Shown here piece after piece: positions 1 through 11,679 of a stretch of DNA of 64,000 nucleotides (position 1 is the stretch's first letter; every line of letters starts with the position of its first letter). The DNA is from Gordius sp. MW1. Taxonomy: Eukaryota > Nematomorpha > Gordioida > Gordea > Gordiidae. The position numbers were made by a program, and so were the translations under genes. A model generated the notes under the pieces. It had not been told where the DNA came from and searched no databases. It saw only the letters and a list, made by a program, of their open reading frames with translations. The stretch is taken from assembly GCA_964036665.1 (NCBI GenBank), contig OZ038526.1, forward strand, positions 22,258,001 to 22,322,000, written 5' to 3'.

Positions 1-274
1 TATTGTTTATTCAATTTTTGCCTTATGATAATTTTAAATTATTGGTTCAAATTATACGAAAAATTGTGAAGCAAAATTTTGGTCTAATAATTGATTATCA
101 ATTTAAATAAAATTTGTAAATAATTTATTGATCCCAATTCTTGATCTACAATATGATGTATAAAAGAAGTAAATATATTTGTCCCTATAAGAAAATTAAA
201 AACTTCTATTTCAATGTTTCTGGGAAAAAGTTTATTTTTATGTATTTATTAAAGTTACTGAATCATCAAAAGTA
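1..274. other. AT-rich sequence with no recognised feature
   Basis: I see no long reading frame, repeat end or RNA gene here. It is ordinary AT-rich intergenic sequence up to the target duplication of the next MITE. Confidence 0.6.
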
Positions 275-282
275 AATAAAAT

Positions 283-478
283 TAGAGTTGTTAAAAGGGA
301 TGGGTTTTGTTTGGTCGACCTTTGGTTCAACTAACACTAACGGTCGACTCTAGTCTGTTTATCAAATTTAGACTAAGCTCAGCGGTTACTAAAAAAACAG
401 AACAAAAAACTTTGGTCTTTGTTTATGCTTAGTCGGGTAAGGTCGCCCAAACAAAACCCATCCGTTTTTACAACGCTA
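283..478. mobile_element. hAT-type MITE, TAGTGTTGT family, copy A
   Basis: The ends are imperfect inverted repeats of the form TAG(T)GTTGTAAAAACGG, followed inward by the GGTCGACC/GGTCGACT motifs shared with the copies at 39315, 42262, 42771 and 44210. It is flanked by aataaaat (275-282) and gataaaat (479-486), an 8-bp duplication matching at 7 of 8 positions. An 8-bp duplication is the hallmark of the hAT superfamily. There is no coding capacity, so it would have depended on a transposase supplied elsewhere. Confidence 0.8.
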
Positions 479-758
479 GATAAAATGAAAAGTGCTTATA
501 ACCCCTAAACGAGACACCCCACTTGATTCGAAAAGGAGGTTGTGAATGTCGCAACTGCTTACAATACAGAACACTAAACTTTTAGGCTAAATCGGAAGAG
601 ATTATACGGTAAGAACTCAAAAGGCTTTTTGCAGAAGTATATTTCATAATTACGAATTAAAAGTTAGAGTATAACACGGTTCATGCATATAATCATATTA
701 GATATATAAATATACATGTTTTTAAAGAGCTGACTTTAATGATCACTATACATTCCAT

Positions 759-910
759 CATAGGCGTAGCGCATTGCAATTAGAGGGAGGGGGCAATAAT
801 AAAAATGAGACGAGATAATTATTTTTTTGAAATTTTAGCCATAATTCTAATAAATTTAAACCGAGGACGCAGCCGCCCCTCCCTGCCCCCCTTCCCTGGC
901 TACGCCCATG
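759..910. mobile_element. MITE of the CATGGGCGTAGCC family, degraded
   Basis: The left end reads CATAGGCGTAGC and the right end GGCTACGCCCATG in inverted orientation, with G-rich then C-rich tracts just inside. No target duplication is recognisable at this copy. The family is placed by comparison with the better copies at 21145, 44655 and 61387. Confidence 0.6.
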
Positions 911-1274
911 GCTATTTTACAACATTTTATTTATTGTAATATCTGAATATTTATAAATTTCAAATTAAATATTTTATGATTTAACAAGAAAATTGTTGCG
1001 CAAAATTTCGCTTTTTTAATTAGGTTGATTTATAACACCTATTTTCTTAATATTTTTATTTAAAATTTTTCAAGCTTGATATGTCAAACGCAAAATATGG
1101 CGAAAATAAAAACGTCTTTTGACTAGATGTATTTATGAATAGATATTTATTAAGATGTTTTCAATTTACAAATGACAAGTTTATATGAATACCTAAGCAT
1201 AGGTTTATAATTATATTTATAAAGGTTTACAACAACGATTGGTGGGATCAATCATCTTGAGGGATGCCTGAGAT

Positions 1275-1418
1275 ATGGTGGACATAGATGTTCCTGGAGA
1301 GATGGATGACGTCTGCTACTATTTTGTTCTTAGAGCGATGGTGTCTTGCTTGTTTGGACACAGACAATGTTGTGAAAAATTGCAAGAATGTTTCAAGTGC
1401 AGAAAAATCCACATAAAA
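1275..1418 (+). CDS. Possible small exon, unrecognised
   Basis: A stretch of noticeably higher GC than its surroundings encodes 48 residues from an ATG to a GTAATA splice donor at 1419. The peptide is cysteine-rich near its end (CC..L..CF.C). An in-frame stop lies just before the ATG, so this could only be a first coding exon. I do not recognise the protein and found no partner exon downstream. It may equally be chance open frame, so I give it low confidence. Confidence 0.2.
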
Positions 1419-1722
1419 GTAATATTTTATATTTTTATATCTATCAAGCTAATAAAAATCCTACAAATAATCAAACTTATGTTAATATAAAAATAAATTT
1501 AACCTACATCATAACTAGTTGAAATTGTATAGACTATCTTCATATTTCAGCAGATAGTATGATCGTTAAAAGTAATATTAGCGCCATTTATTTTATATTA
1601 TCTTTACGCTATAAATAAAATTATTTTTCGAAATACCTTAAATGTTTTCTGAAGACAAATTTTGTATAGATTAGTCTTTATAAACTTTAAATCTTGTTTA
1701 TGAATGGGGTTAACAAAAATAA

Positions 1723-1850
1723 GTGTAGCCCTCAGGGAGGAGATCCCTCACTAAATCCACAAATTTGTTGAAATTAAAAAAACATTAATTTGCCCCACCG
1801 CATATATTACTTCCACTTCCAACTATTTGAATTCTAGCTATGCCCATAGA
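1723..1850. mobile_element. Degraded MITE of the CATGGGCGTAGCC family
   Basis: The sequence runs from a GTAGCC-like start through 'aaatccacaaatttgttg' to CTAGCTATGCCCAT. It aligns by eye with the interior of the better preserved copy at 44655-44804, which has the same aaatccaaaaatttgttgg core. The ends are too decayed for a target duplication. Confidence 0.45.
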
Positions 1851-2956
1851 CACGATGCTAGCATGTAAAGTTTGTCGATAACAGTTTATCGCGACATAAA
1901 TACATGCTCATAATTAAAAAACAATACAAAATTTGATTAAAAGTTTGGCTTTCAAGTTGATAATGCTGTGGTCCACCCTTTTCTAAACTAGCACTATTTA
2001 ACTTTCTCTTTGATTTTCCCACACTTGCACCCAACAACTATTTTAATAGTTCACTTTTAGTTTTTAGATGATATGGTATCATCAACCATTATTTAGTTTT
2101 GTACATTTAAATAAGTTGACTTTCTTTATTTTTAACAAGTATACACTCAATATTCTAATGCTATTCCCTAGATAGTGACAACTTATTCTGTTTTTTCTAT
2201 TCTTTATTTTTCCTTTATTTCTAAACAATAAAAAATAACATTGATAATTTTATCTAAGTATAGATGGCAGTTATTCTGTTTTATGAAACAATTTACTTAA
2301 AGACCTTTTCGGCGAAAGAAATAGCATCTGTTATAAACTCCATAGGTAAACAATTAGTAAATTATAAACTATTTAAAATTTGGTTCGGTTTAAAGAATGT
2401 TGCATTACTCTTTTTACCAAGGAGAAAGAAAGTTCATTTAAAATTCCTAGAAAATATTTTAAAGTGGTTCAGTCAGTTCAATATTCTATCGACCGCGCCA
2501 AATGTACTAAAAAATTTTCCAAAGAATTAATTAAGTTTAGATTGAAGACCTAAAGACTGCTACAATTTACTCGTATGAAAAACTCTTTAACCCTAGAATA
2601 TATATTATGGATATAATACAATAGTAATTAGTAAAAAAAGAGTATTTATTTATCGTGTGAATTATGTTTTATGTACTATAATGAAATTACTTAACTCAAT
2701 AAAAGCTAACCCATTTATTTATAAATAATTATCATTTAATTATAGAAATATATTTCAAAATTATATATTGTTTTTTTCTAAAGATATGAAAACTTCGGAA
2801 CCAAGTATTTTAGTTACTTTTATATATAATTATTGGAAATCTCTAATTTCTAGTAAATTCATTGTTTAAGCATAGATTGTAGTAAAATTAAAGATTAGAG
2901 AAGTATCAAATTTATATATATATAAAAATAATTCCCGGAACTAGTAGGTGGACAAG
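1851..2956. other. AT-rich intergenic sequence, nothing recognised
   Basis: An 88-codon open frame at 2264-2530 shows no recognisable motif, no splice context and no compositional contrast. I do not call it a gene. Confidence 0.5.
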
Positions 2957-3131
2957 CTTTTAGCTAGGGCCCTGCAAAGTCATTTTTTTCCACCCGAACC
3001 CGACCCGACCCGAAAGCATTTAAATTTTTTCACCCTAACCCGACCCGCCGAATGCGTTTTAAATTTTTCAACCCGAACCCGACCCAACCCAAAAGCTTTT
3101 TAAGCCGAACCCGAACCGACCCGAAAGTAAA

Positions 3132-6100
3132 ACTCGGGCCTTCGGCCCTCGTGGGAAGGGGGAGAAGGGAAGGGGAGGGGGAAGAGGAGGAGGGGAAGGG
3201 AAGGGGGGACGACTCATCTATACTCCGTATAAACGTAGCATATTTGCTATGCAATTTATGAGAAAGGTGGGAAGGGGCGAGAATGCCTATAGGGGGGGGG
3301 GTATTAAATGCAAAATTATTAGTTAATTATTAATTTATACAAATATTTAAAAAGTTAAATGGTATTAGCAAGAACAATATATTAATTTAATTCAAAAAAT
3401 AAAAAAATTTGCCCTCGCCGGGATTCGAACCCACATCACTAGTGGCATAGGCTTTTGTGGGGCACAGAGACCCATATCAGTAATGGCATAGGCCTTTGTA
3501 GGAAAGGGTATAGGGTAATTATCAATGTTAACCTAATATACCTAATTCAAAAACGAAAAAAAAATATCGATTTATTTGGCAAATGGTTATTTTTTCCATT
3601 GGTCAGTAGCCAGCGGACGGCCAAAAAGGCATAGTAACAATGGTATTAACAAAAACAATACATTAATTTGAAAAAAAACGAAAAAAATCCGATTCACAAT
3701 TAGGCCAATGGTCATTTTTTTCCATTGGTCAGTAGCCAGGGCACGGTTAAAAAGTGATATTATAAAGGGTATTAACAAGAGCAATATATTAATTTAATTT
3801 TAAAAAAAAATAAAAATTTTGCCCTCTCCGGGGATTGAACTCGAGCCTACAAGTCAGAAAGCCGGTGTAAATACATTGGAGGGCCTTCCTATTATTCCTC
3901 ACTAAAACTTATAAATCTACTAACAAGCACGGCAATCAATTGTTATTACTCTTGCACCCATAGTTACGGTGAGGAATAAAATGAGGATCAATAACTTGAT
4001 AATCATCACGCTTTCTCCTCAACCGCATTCCAAGCAATAATAACAGTAATAATGATAATTATGTGATACATTTTATCAATATTTGTTAAACAAACTACGT
4101 CTCCACCCCTCAATCGATTAGGTCACATGGGTAAGGAAAACAAATACCCCCACGAAGTACATAACTTAAATTATTAATTTTACGTGATAGAGTGGGGATG
4201 GGAAAGTTAGTTGTACAAGTAACTTAACTGATGAATCTTAAAAGGGGCGATATGAATATTTTCCCATATAAAATCTCGAAGGAGTCACCTCCCCCCTCCC
4301 TATTTTATATGCCAAGGTTAAACAACATTTTATTACCCTACCCCTATCTTACCCTCTTATCCGCCCACCGCTGACTTGGCATTATTTGCGAAAAGATTAT
4401 AGTGGCAGAGGTACAATTTGGTTATTAGACAGGAATACAGCTAAAGTTCTTGATTTTAGTAAATGGAATATTTAAAAATAACGTTAAATATACTGACCCA
4501 AAGCCCTCGCTTTCATCCTTGTTTTATTAAGGATCGTTTTTTTAAACATTTATCCGAAAATTTATTAAGGAGGCAAATTTGTTATTTTGGGTTTTGATAC
4601 ATTTTTATTGATAATTAAATTTGGGATTTTATGAGGGCGGGGGCGACATACCCTAGCCTCCTTAGGAAAGAGTCAGTAACTTGCAACACATTGCTAGCCT
4701 CAAAGGCGCCAATAGTTTAGTGTTGATAACTTTATCTCCAAGGATCACTTGAAATATGGAATCAAAAAGTGTAAAAATAAATCCGCTGGGTCAGGTTTGG
4801 GTTAAAGTTTTGAGAAATTTTTGGAAAAGTTCGGATTGATAATTTACAAGTAATTATAGGTGGAGCTAAGGCTAAAAAAAATAATTTTGCAAATTCTGCC
4901 GGGCTTCCCATTTTGGTAATATATTGCTAAAGAAATAATGGCTAACTAACTTATCTTGTCGTTGCTGTTGAATTTTAGTTAAAAATTGTAAAATCTGGTC
5001 ATTTCAAGAAAGGGTGTTTGGATCAAAATAGTAAAGCTTAGTAAAGGCTAGCTAAAACCAAAAAGATATTTAAAGATAACTGTTTTCATAAGATTAAATC
5101 TCTCAATCGTTAACTTATTATACCATGCTTTTAAACATCTTGTTTCCAAAGGGTTGCAAATACAAAATTTAAACCCGAACCAGGAGCGAATTTATCTACT
5201 TTTGACCCAAACCCACCCTTTTTTCTTGTCGGGTCAGCAGGAAAAATTACCCCAAAATAAATATCTAATTAAGGGGGAAAGGGGGGGGGTAAATTTTATG
5301 TCAAAGTTCGATTAAACAAAAACTTATTAAATTAATAAAATCTCACTTTGGCCAATGGTAATTTTTTTATTGGTCAGTACCAAGAGACGGTCTATAAATA
5401 CATCCAAGTCAAAATAAAAACGAAAAAGAATTCAAATCGCAATTTGACCAATGGTCATTTTTTCCATTGGTTAGTACTAAGAGACGGTCTATAAATACAT
5501 ACGAGTCAAAAAAACTAAAAAAAAATTTCGATTCACACTTTGGCCAATGGTAATTTTTTTCCATTGGTCAGCAGCCAGCGGACGGCCAAAAAGTCATATT
5601 ATCAATGGTATTAACAAAAACAATATTAATTTAAAAAAAAAACGAAACAAAAATTCCGATTCACAATTTGGCCAATGGTCATTTTTTCCATTGGTCAGTA
5701 GCCAGGGCACGGTTAAAAAGTCCTATTATCAAGGGTATTAACAAAAACAATATATTAATTTAAATTAATAAAAAATAAAAATTTTGCCCTCTCCGGGATT
5801 CGAACCAGCAATTAAAAATTTGCCCTCGCCGGGATTCGAACCCATATCAGTAGAGGCATAGGCTTTTGTAGGGGCACAGAGACCCATATCAGTAGAGACA
5901 TAGGCCCTTGTAGGGGAGGGCACCGGGTAATTATCAATGTTAACCTAATATACCAATTCAAAAACGGAAAAAAAATTCGATTTATTTGGCCAGTGGTTTT
6001 TTTTCATTGGTCAGGAGCCAGCGGACGGTCAAAAAGTCATTTATCAATGGTATTAACAAGAACAAAATATTAATTTAATTTAAAAAAAAATTTCTCCTCT

Positions 6101-6204
6101 CCTGGGCTTGAACTCGAACATCCAGGTCAAAAAGCTGGGGCAAATAACTTGGTGGACAACGGCCAACGGACACCAAAAACGAGCCCATAAATTGCACAGC
6201 AATT
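3132..6204. mobile_element. Helentron-like element H1 with internal repeats
   Basis: It begins ACTCGGGCCTTCGGCCC (a short hairpin) and ends GAGCCCATAAATTGCACAGCAATT, the same ends as H2 and H3. About 110 bp inside the start is GCTATGCAATTTATG, the inverted form of the 3' end. The interior holds copies of a ~110-bp unit built around CCAATGGTCATTTTTTCCATTGG (3587-3740, 5340-5740) and tRNA-like GGGATTCGAACC blocks. It is inserted in an A-run of E1. Subterminal inverted repeats, an internal tandem unit and a 3' hairpin recall the DINE-1/HINE group, but no Rep/helicase is present. Confidence 0.45.
3900..5330. other. Non-repeated interior of H1, nothing recognised
   Basis: This part of H1 has no counterpart in H2 or H3. 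I see no reading frame of note, no transposase and no RNA gene in it. It may be a separate, unrecognised insertion. Confidence 0.4.
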
Positions 6205-6423
6205 AAAAAAGTTAGTATTGTAAAATTGATTTTAATGGTTTAAATGGCAACAAAATATTATCTCCCAAAAAAGGCAAAACGTTATATGTCTATTATTTTC
6301 GGGTCACATTCTAAAAAAGATAGGTAAATATATAAAATCAAAATAGTCTCTAAAACTGCCTATAAATGGCCCTTATTAGAGCATACTTTTAAATTAATTG
6401 CGGCACTCCTAAATGTGTAATGA

Positions 6424-6592
6424 ATTCTTACGATGAGGTTCCCATTAAATCCTTTTTGAAGAGCTATTAATAATCTTAACGAAGAGGTTCCAATTAAATC
6501 CTTTTTGAAGAGCTATCACCAATATTAAATTGTTACGATGAGGTTCCCATTAAATCCTTTTTGAAAAGCTATCACCAATATTAAATTCTTAA
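6424..6592. repeat. Tandem repeat, about 3 copies of ~58 bp
   Basis: The phrase 'gaggttcccattaaatcc' followed by tttttgaagagctat recurs three times at a spacing of about 58 bp with few differences. It lies inside E1, between the insertions H1 and H2. Confidence 0.75.
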
Positions 6593-6789
6593 GATGACAC
6601 CAATAATGAATCTTCGCGGTTCGGGAATTATAATCGTATTTATTTATTTTAAGCTAATTTATTTGTTTCTAAACTACCGCGAATAAATGTTTATTATCTT
6701 CACTCTTTTTAAAGCTACATTTTTCCGTTCGTAACTATTCTAGTGAAAAATATAATAATTAAAAGTCAAAAAAGTGATATATATATAAA

Positions 6790-8530
6790 ACTCGGGCCTT
6801 CGGCCCTCGTGGGAAGGGGGAGAAGGGAAGGGAAAAGGGGAAGGGAAGGGGGGACGACTCATCTGTACTTCGTATAAATGTATCATATTTGCTATGCAAT
6901 TTATGGGCGAGAAAGGTGGGAAGGGGCGAGAATGCCTATAGGGGGGTATTAAATGCCTAATGATTAATTAATTATTTATACAAATTTTCCATTTATAGGC
7001 AAAATGTTATATAGGCAAAATGTAATATAGGCAAGGGTTAGGGTTAGATTTAGTGTTTGCATCTAGTTGCGTATTACATTAGTTTTTATGGCCTTTAGTG
7101 ATTATGGGTCTAACAAACATTATATTATAAAACATCACAATGTTAAGAATTTGTAGAATTGTTGGGAGAAATTTTTTGTTGAATTTCAACAATTTTTAAT
7201 TAAAAAAATCAAAAATTTGGCCAATGGTCATTTTTTCTCTATTGGTCAGTACCAACAGATACTCTATAATTCAATGATAGCCAAAAAACGGGAAAAAAAA
7301 TTTTGATGCTCACTTTGGCCAATGGTCATTTTTTTCCATTGGTCAGCAGCCAGCACACGGTAAAAGTGGATATAAAATCATAAGAGTAAAAAAAACGAAA
7401 AAAAAATTTTCGAATCACATTTTGGCCAATGGTCATTTTTTTCCATTGGTCAGCAGCCAGGACACGGTAAAAGTGGATATAAATTCATAATAGTCAAAAA
7501 AAAACGAAAAAAAAGTTTTGAATCACATTTTGGCCAATGGTCATTTTATTCCATTGGTCAGCAGCCAGCGGACGGCCAAATAGTCATAATAGCAATGGTA
7601 GGAACAGGAACAATCATAATAGTCAAAAAAAACGAAAAAAATAATTTCGATTCACATTTTGGCCAATAGTCATTTTTTCCATCGGTCAGGAGCCAGCGGA
7701 CGGCCTAAAAGTCATAATACCAATGGTAGTAACAGGAACAATCATAATAGTCAAAAAAAACGATAAAATATATTCGGATTCACATTTTGGCCAATGGTCA
7801 TTTTTTCATTGGTCAGCAGCCAGCGGACGACCAAAAAGTCATCAATGATAGTAACAAGAACAATCATAAGAGTCAAAAAAACTCCGGGATTCTAACCCAA
7901 AAACTAGTTAAATTGCATAGCAATTAAAAGTAAACAACTTTTATTTATGTTTATTATATAAAATTAATAAAATGAAACAATAATAGAACAGGCGGACGGC
8001 CAAAAAGTCATATTATCAATGGTAACAACAGGAAAAATATATTAATTTAATTTAAAAAATGAAAAAAAGGTTTGCCCTCTCCGGGAATCGAACCAGCAAT
8101 TCAGAACGTTCGCCGGGGTTCGAACCCACATTAATAGAGGCATAGGCTTTTGTAGGGGTACAGGGACCCATATCAGTAGAGGCATAGGCCCTTGTAGTGG
8201 AGGGCATAGGGTAATTATAGCAATTAATATCAATGTTACCCAATTCAAAAACGAATAGATATACTTATGCATTAATTTAACGTAGCAATTAAAACCCGAC
8301 CCCGCCCGAAAGCGAGGGAGATAGAGATAAGGGGTAGGGCACCTCTTATGCATTAATTTAAAATATAACACGGCGAGGGAGATAGAGATGAGGGGTGGGG
8401 CACCTCTTTCTCATGCATTAATTCAAAAAATCGATAACCTAATATACCCAATGCAAATAGATAGGGAGGGTAACGGACAACGGACGGACAACGGACAACC
8501 AAAAACGAGCCCATAAATTGCATAGCAATT
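6790..8530. mobile_element. Helentron-like element H2
   Basis: It has the same 5' start (ACTCGGGCCTTCGGCCC) and 3' end (CCCATAAATTGCATAGCAATT) as H1 and H3. The 3' end folds as AATTGC-ATA-GCAATT. Within it lie AGGGTTAGGGTTAG (about 7030), a run of ~110-bp units (7210-7880) and GGGATTCGAACC-like blocks. H3 repeats it almost directly downstream after about 24 bp. Confidence 0.5.
7210..7880. repeat. Array of ~110-bp units with CCAATGG/CCATTGG
   Basis: Six or so units each carry TTTGGCCAATGGTCATTTTT, then CCATTGGTCAG, AGCCAGCGGACGG and a short A-rich tail with a 'gtcaaaaaaaacg' stretch. The CCAATGG..CCATTGG pair makes a short hairpin in each unit. Open frames read through this array are repeat translations, not genes. 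Confidence 0.85.
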
Positions 8531-8554
8531 AATAATCGATAATAATAATATTAA

Positions 8555-9875
8555 ACTCGGGCCTTCGTGGGAAGGGGGAGAAGGGAAGGGAAGAGGGGAA
8601 GGGAAGGGGGGACGACTCATCTGTACTTCATATAAATGTAGCATATTTTCTATGCAATTTATGGGCGAGAAAGGTGGGAAGGGGCGAGAATGCCTATAGG
8701 GGGGTATTAAATGCCTAATGATTAATTAATTATTTATAAAAATTTTCCATTTATAGGCAAAATGTAATATAGGCAAGGGTTAGGGTTAGATTTAGTGTTT
8801 GCATCTAGTTGCGTATTACATTAGTTTTTATGGCCTTTAGTGATTATGGGTCTAACAAACATTATATTATAAAACATCACAATGTTAAGAATTTGCAGAA
8901 TTGTTGGGAGAAATTTTTTGTTGAATTTGAACAATTTTTAATTAAAAAAATCAAAAATTTGGCCAATGGTCATTTTTTCTCTATTGGTCAGTACCAACAG
9001 ATACTCTATAAGTCAATGATAGCCAAAAAACGGAAAAAAAATTTTTGATGCTCACTTTGGCCAATGGTCATTTTTTCCATTGGTCAGCAGCCAGCACACG
9101 GTAAAAGTGGATATAAATTCATAAGAGTAAAAAAAAACGAAAAAAAAATTTTCGAATCACATTTAGGCCAATGGTCATTTTTTTCCATTGGGCAGCAGCC
9201 AGGACACGGTAAAAGTGGATATAAATTCATAATAGTCAAAAAAAACGAGAAAAAAAAATTTCGAATCACATTTTGGCCAATGGTCATTTTATTCCATTGG
9301 TCAGCAGCCAGCGGACGGCCAAAAAGTCATAATAGCAATGGTAGGAACAGGAACAATCATAATAGTCAAAAAAAAAAACGAAAAAAATAATTTCGATTCA
9401 CATTTTGGGCAATGGTCATTTTTTCCATCGGTCAGGAGCCAGCGGACGGCCAAAAAGTCATAATAGCAATGGTAGTAACAGGAACAATTATAATAGTCAA
9501 AAATAAATAAAAAAATAAACTCGGATTCACATTTTGGCCAATGGTCATTTTTTTCATTGGTCAGCAGCCAGCGAACGGCCAAAAAGTCTTATTATCAATA
9601 TAGTAACAAGAACAATCATAAGAGTCAAAAACCCAAAAACTAGTTAAATTGCATAGCAATTAAAAGTAAACAACTCTTATTTATGTTTATTATATAATAA
9701 TTTAACGTAGCAATTAAAACCCGACCCCGCCCGAAAGCGAGGGAGATAGAGATGAGGGGTGAGGCACCTCTTTCTCATGCATTAATTTAAAAAATCGATA
9801 ACCTAATATACCCAATGCAAATAGATAGGGAGGGTAACGGACAACCAAAAACGAGCCCATAAATTGCATAGCAAT
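8555..9875. mobile_element. Helentron-like element H3
   Basis: This is a near duplicate of H2, offset by about 1.77 kb, with the same start, the same AGGGTTAGGGTTAG segment, the same ~110-bp array (8955-9640) and the same 3' end. H2 and H3 are either two adjacent insertions or a tandem duplication that kept a short spacer. Confidence 0.5.
8955..9640. repeat. Second array of ~110-bp units
   Basis: The unit is the same as in the array at 7210-7880, in the same order and orientation and again about six copies. The two arrays are very similar over their whole length, pointing to recent duplication. Confidence 0.85.
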
Positions 9876-10631
9876 TAATATCTTAGTAAGCGAGGTGTAT
9901 ACGATATGTATGATTATCCAATATCCAAATTAATAATCATCATGATTTACATATATGTGCGTATCTTCTTTTTGAAATTTATTTAATATAAGCTTTCATA
10001 TACGGATCTTGATTAATGTTGCGTGTGTGTAACATATAGTAGTTTTTTGCAGTGCGTGTGTATTTTAATAAAATCTGATATAGTATTTATTAAAGATCGG
10101 CATATGCCACAATGTGGTTATTATTATCTTCTGCAAAATATTAACTAACCCGCAATTATTTTACATATAAAATGCTGATATTTTAATTAAAATGAGTCTG
10201 TCTGTATTATCAAGCAATTTTGATTTTAAGGGCAATAACGGTTGCGGCAATATTGTGCGAAAATGAAAGTAGAAAATTTGATTATTTTTTTCAAAAACTC
10301 TAATTTTTTTAATCATGTTTGTAAAATAATGTTTTTGATACATTTTAATCATTCGTTTAATAAATAATCATGATCAATTAATTTTATTCTAGTGTATATG
10401 TTAGGCGATAAAACAAGTTGAGACATTAATATTTAAAATGAAAAATGGGAGTTCAGAAAATCATAAGTTTTGTGATATTAATTACATGTTCATCAAAATT
10501 TATAGCATCCATCAAGATATTCTACCTTTCTGAGTTCAAAATTGCGCAATTCCAATTCAGATATAATTAGAAATTAATTTAAATGATTTTATGAGATAAA
10601 TTAATCATACATTTCAATATTATTTATAAAA

Positions 10632-10796
10632 TTGTCAAAATGGCCTTGAGGGCGTTAAGTATTCTAGATCAGATATTCCACTTTATTAAATCACAAACAA
10701 GTATGTATATTCCAAAAATATGTAATAATCAAGAAGCGATCTCTAAACAACGATATACCATGTAACAAGCTCTTTTCAATATGCAAATTTACAACA
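10632..10796 (-). repeat. 3' LTR of the young Gypsy element (165 bp)
   Basis: It is a direct repeat of 15866-16030 with no difference that I can find. It is unusually short for a Gypsy LTR. It is the 3' LTR because the element reads on the minus strand. Confidence 0.9.
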
Positions 10797-10915
10797 TACG
10801 ATTACAAAAAGAAAAAGACAGGCCACCATATCACGTGATTCTTCCTTCAGATACGTCTATTCGTTACATTATATACAAAATGGCGGTTATCCTATTAATA
10901 CACGCATGGAAAAGG

Positions 10916-11653
10916 TTACTGATCATCACACCTCATCCTTTCAAAATGAGGGACCACCAGGTCCGCGCTATCTCGCTCGGGCGTATTTCCTAATAATAGC
11001 AATTCTTCCTCCGGGTTGACCACGACCTCGCTGGTGTCCATCGTAACCCCTTCCACACGTTCCGGCTCTACCGTCGTCAGCGCTTGTACCGGCTCCACCG
11101 TCATCAACGTTGCTACCGTCTCCACCGTCCTTTCTTGCCTCGCCGGTCTGGACGGGATCCTTCGTCTACACCTCGGCAAACAGTGCCAGCTTCTGCATCC
11201 CCTGCAGAAGGCCCTCGCTTGCCGTGGTGCAGCCGGTCTTCCTTCCTGTGGACCACGCGACGGTCTCCTTCTTTCCTCTGTCCTTGTCTCGGGACTTCTC
11301 TGGCGAATTGCTGTACCTTGCGTTGATATATTTCGGATCGCGCGCGGGGCCACACTTTGCGGTCGCACCCGGTCAACCCGTCCAGCTAAACCCCCGGGCT
11401 GGCCACGGTGTCTGTGGACCGCGTCACTCTGCCTGCCCGAACGAGGTCTAGCTGTTTCATGACGAGTCGCCCGTCCGTGCCGACCCGACGTCCTTTCCTC
11501 CGTGCGTGGGTTTTCGTGAAGCACGCTGATATAGGGTTCCATCGGCCGCCTCTCCCTGACCTCAAACACGACAGGTCTCGGCCTCCCCCCTCGTTCGTGT
11601 GCTAGCGCTCGCAGGCGCACTTCTACGACCACCAACTCAGTACGGTATTCCAT
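10916..11653 (-). other. Extra GC-rich basic open region after integrase
   Basis: Between integrase and the 3' LTR of the young Gypsy fossil lies an open region of about 245 codons, far richer in GC than the rest of the element. The predicted product is Arg/Pro/Glu-rich with a Cys/His cluster (CRGCRSWHCLPRC) in the middle and an acidic end. I see no signal peptide, membrane segment or chromodomain, so it does not look like an env. It may be an integrase tail or an accessory frame. The function is unknown. Confidence 0.6.
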
Positions 11654-11679
11654 CTAGATAAAATATAAAAAATTATTAT

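Noticed and set aside
2264-2530. 88-codon open frame
   Set aside because: No recognisable motif, no compositional signal and no neighbouring exons.
3030-3261. Open frames on both strands
   Set aside because: They fall in CCCGACCCG repeats at the hAT-like E1 end and the purine-rich start of H1.
3412-3440. tRNA-like GGGATTCGAACCC sequence (and similar at 5790, 5830 and 8080)
   Set aside because: Only a B-box/T-arm-like segment is present. No acceptor stem, anticodon arm or full cloverleaf can be drawn, and it recurs inside repeats.
7030-7060. Telomere-like AGGGTTAGGGTTAG
   Set aside because: Only two units, embedded in a dispersed repeat family; not a telomere or an interstitial telomeric array.
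9064-9582. Open frames of about 100 codons on both strands
   Set aside because: They read through the ~110-bp array and their products repeat with its period.
11016-11605. Plus-strand open frames of 65-148 codons
   Set aside because: They are antisense shadows of the GC-rich minus-strand region of the young Gypsy element.
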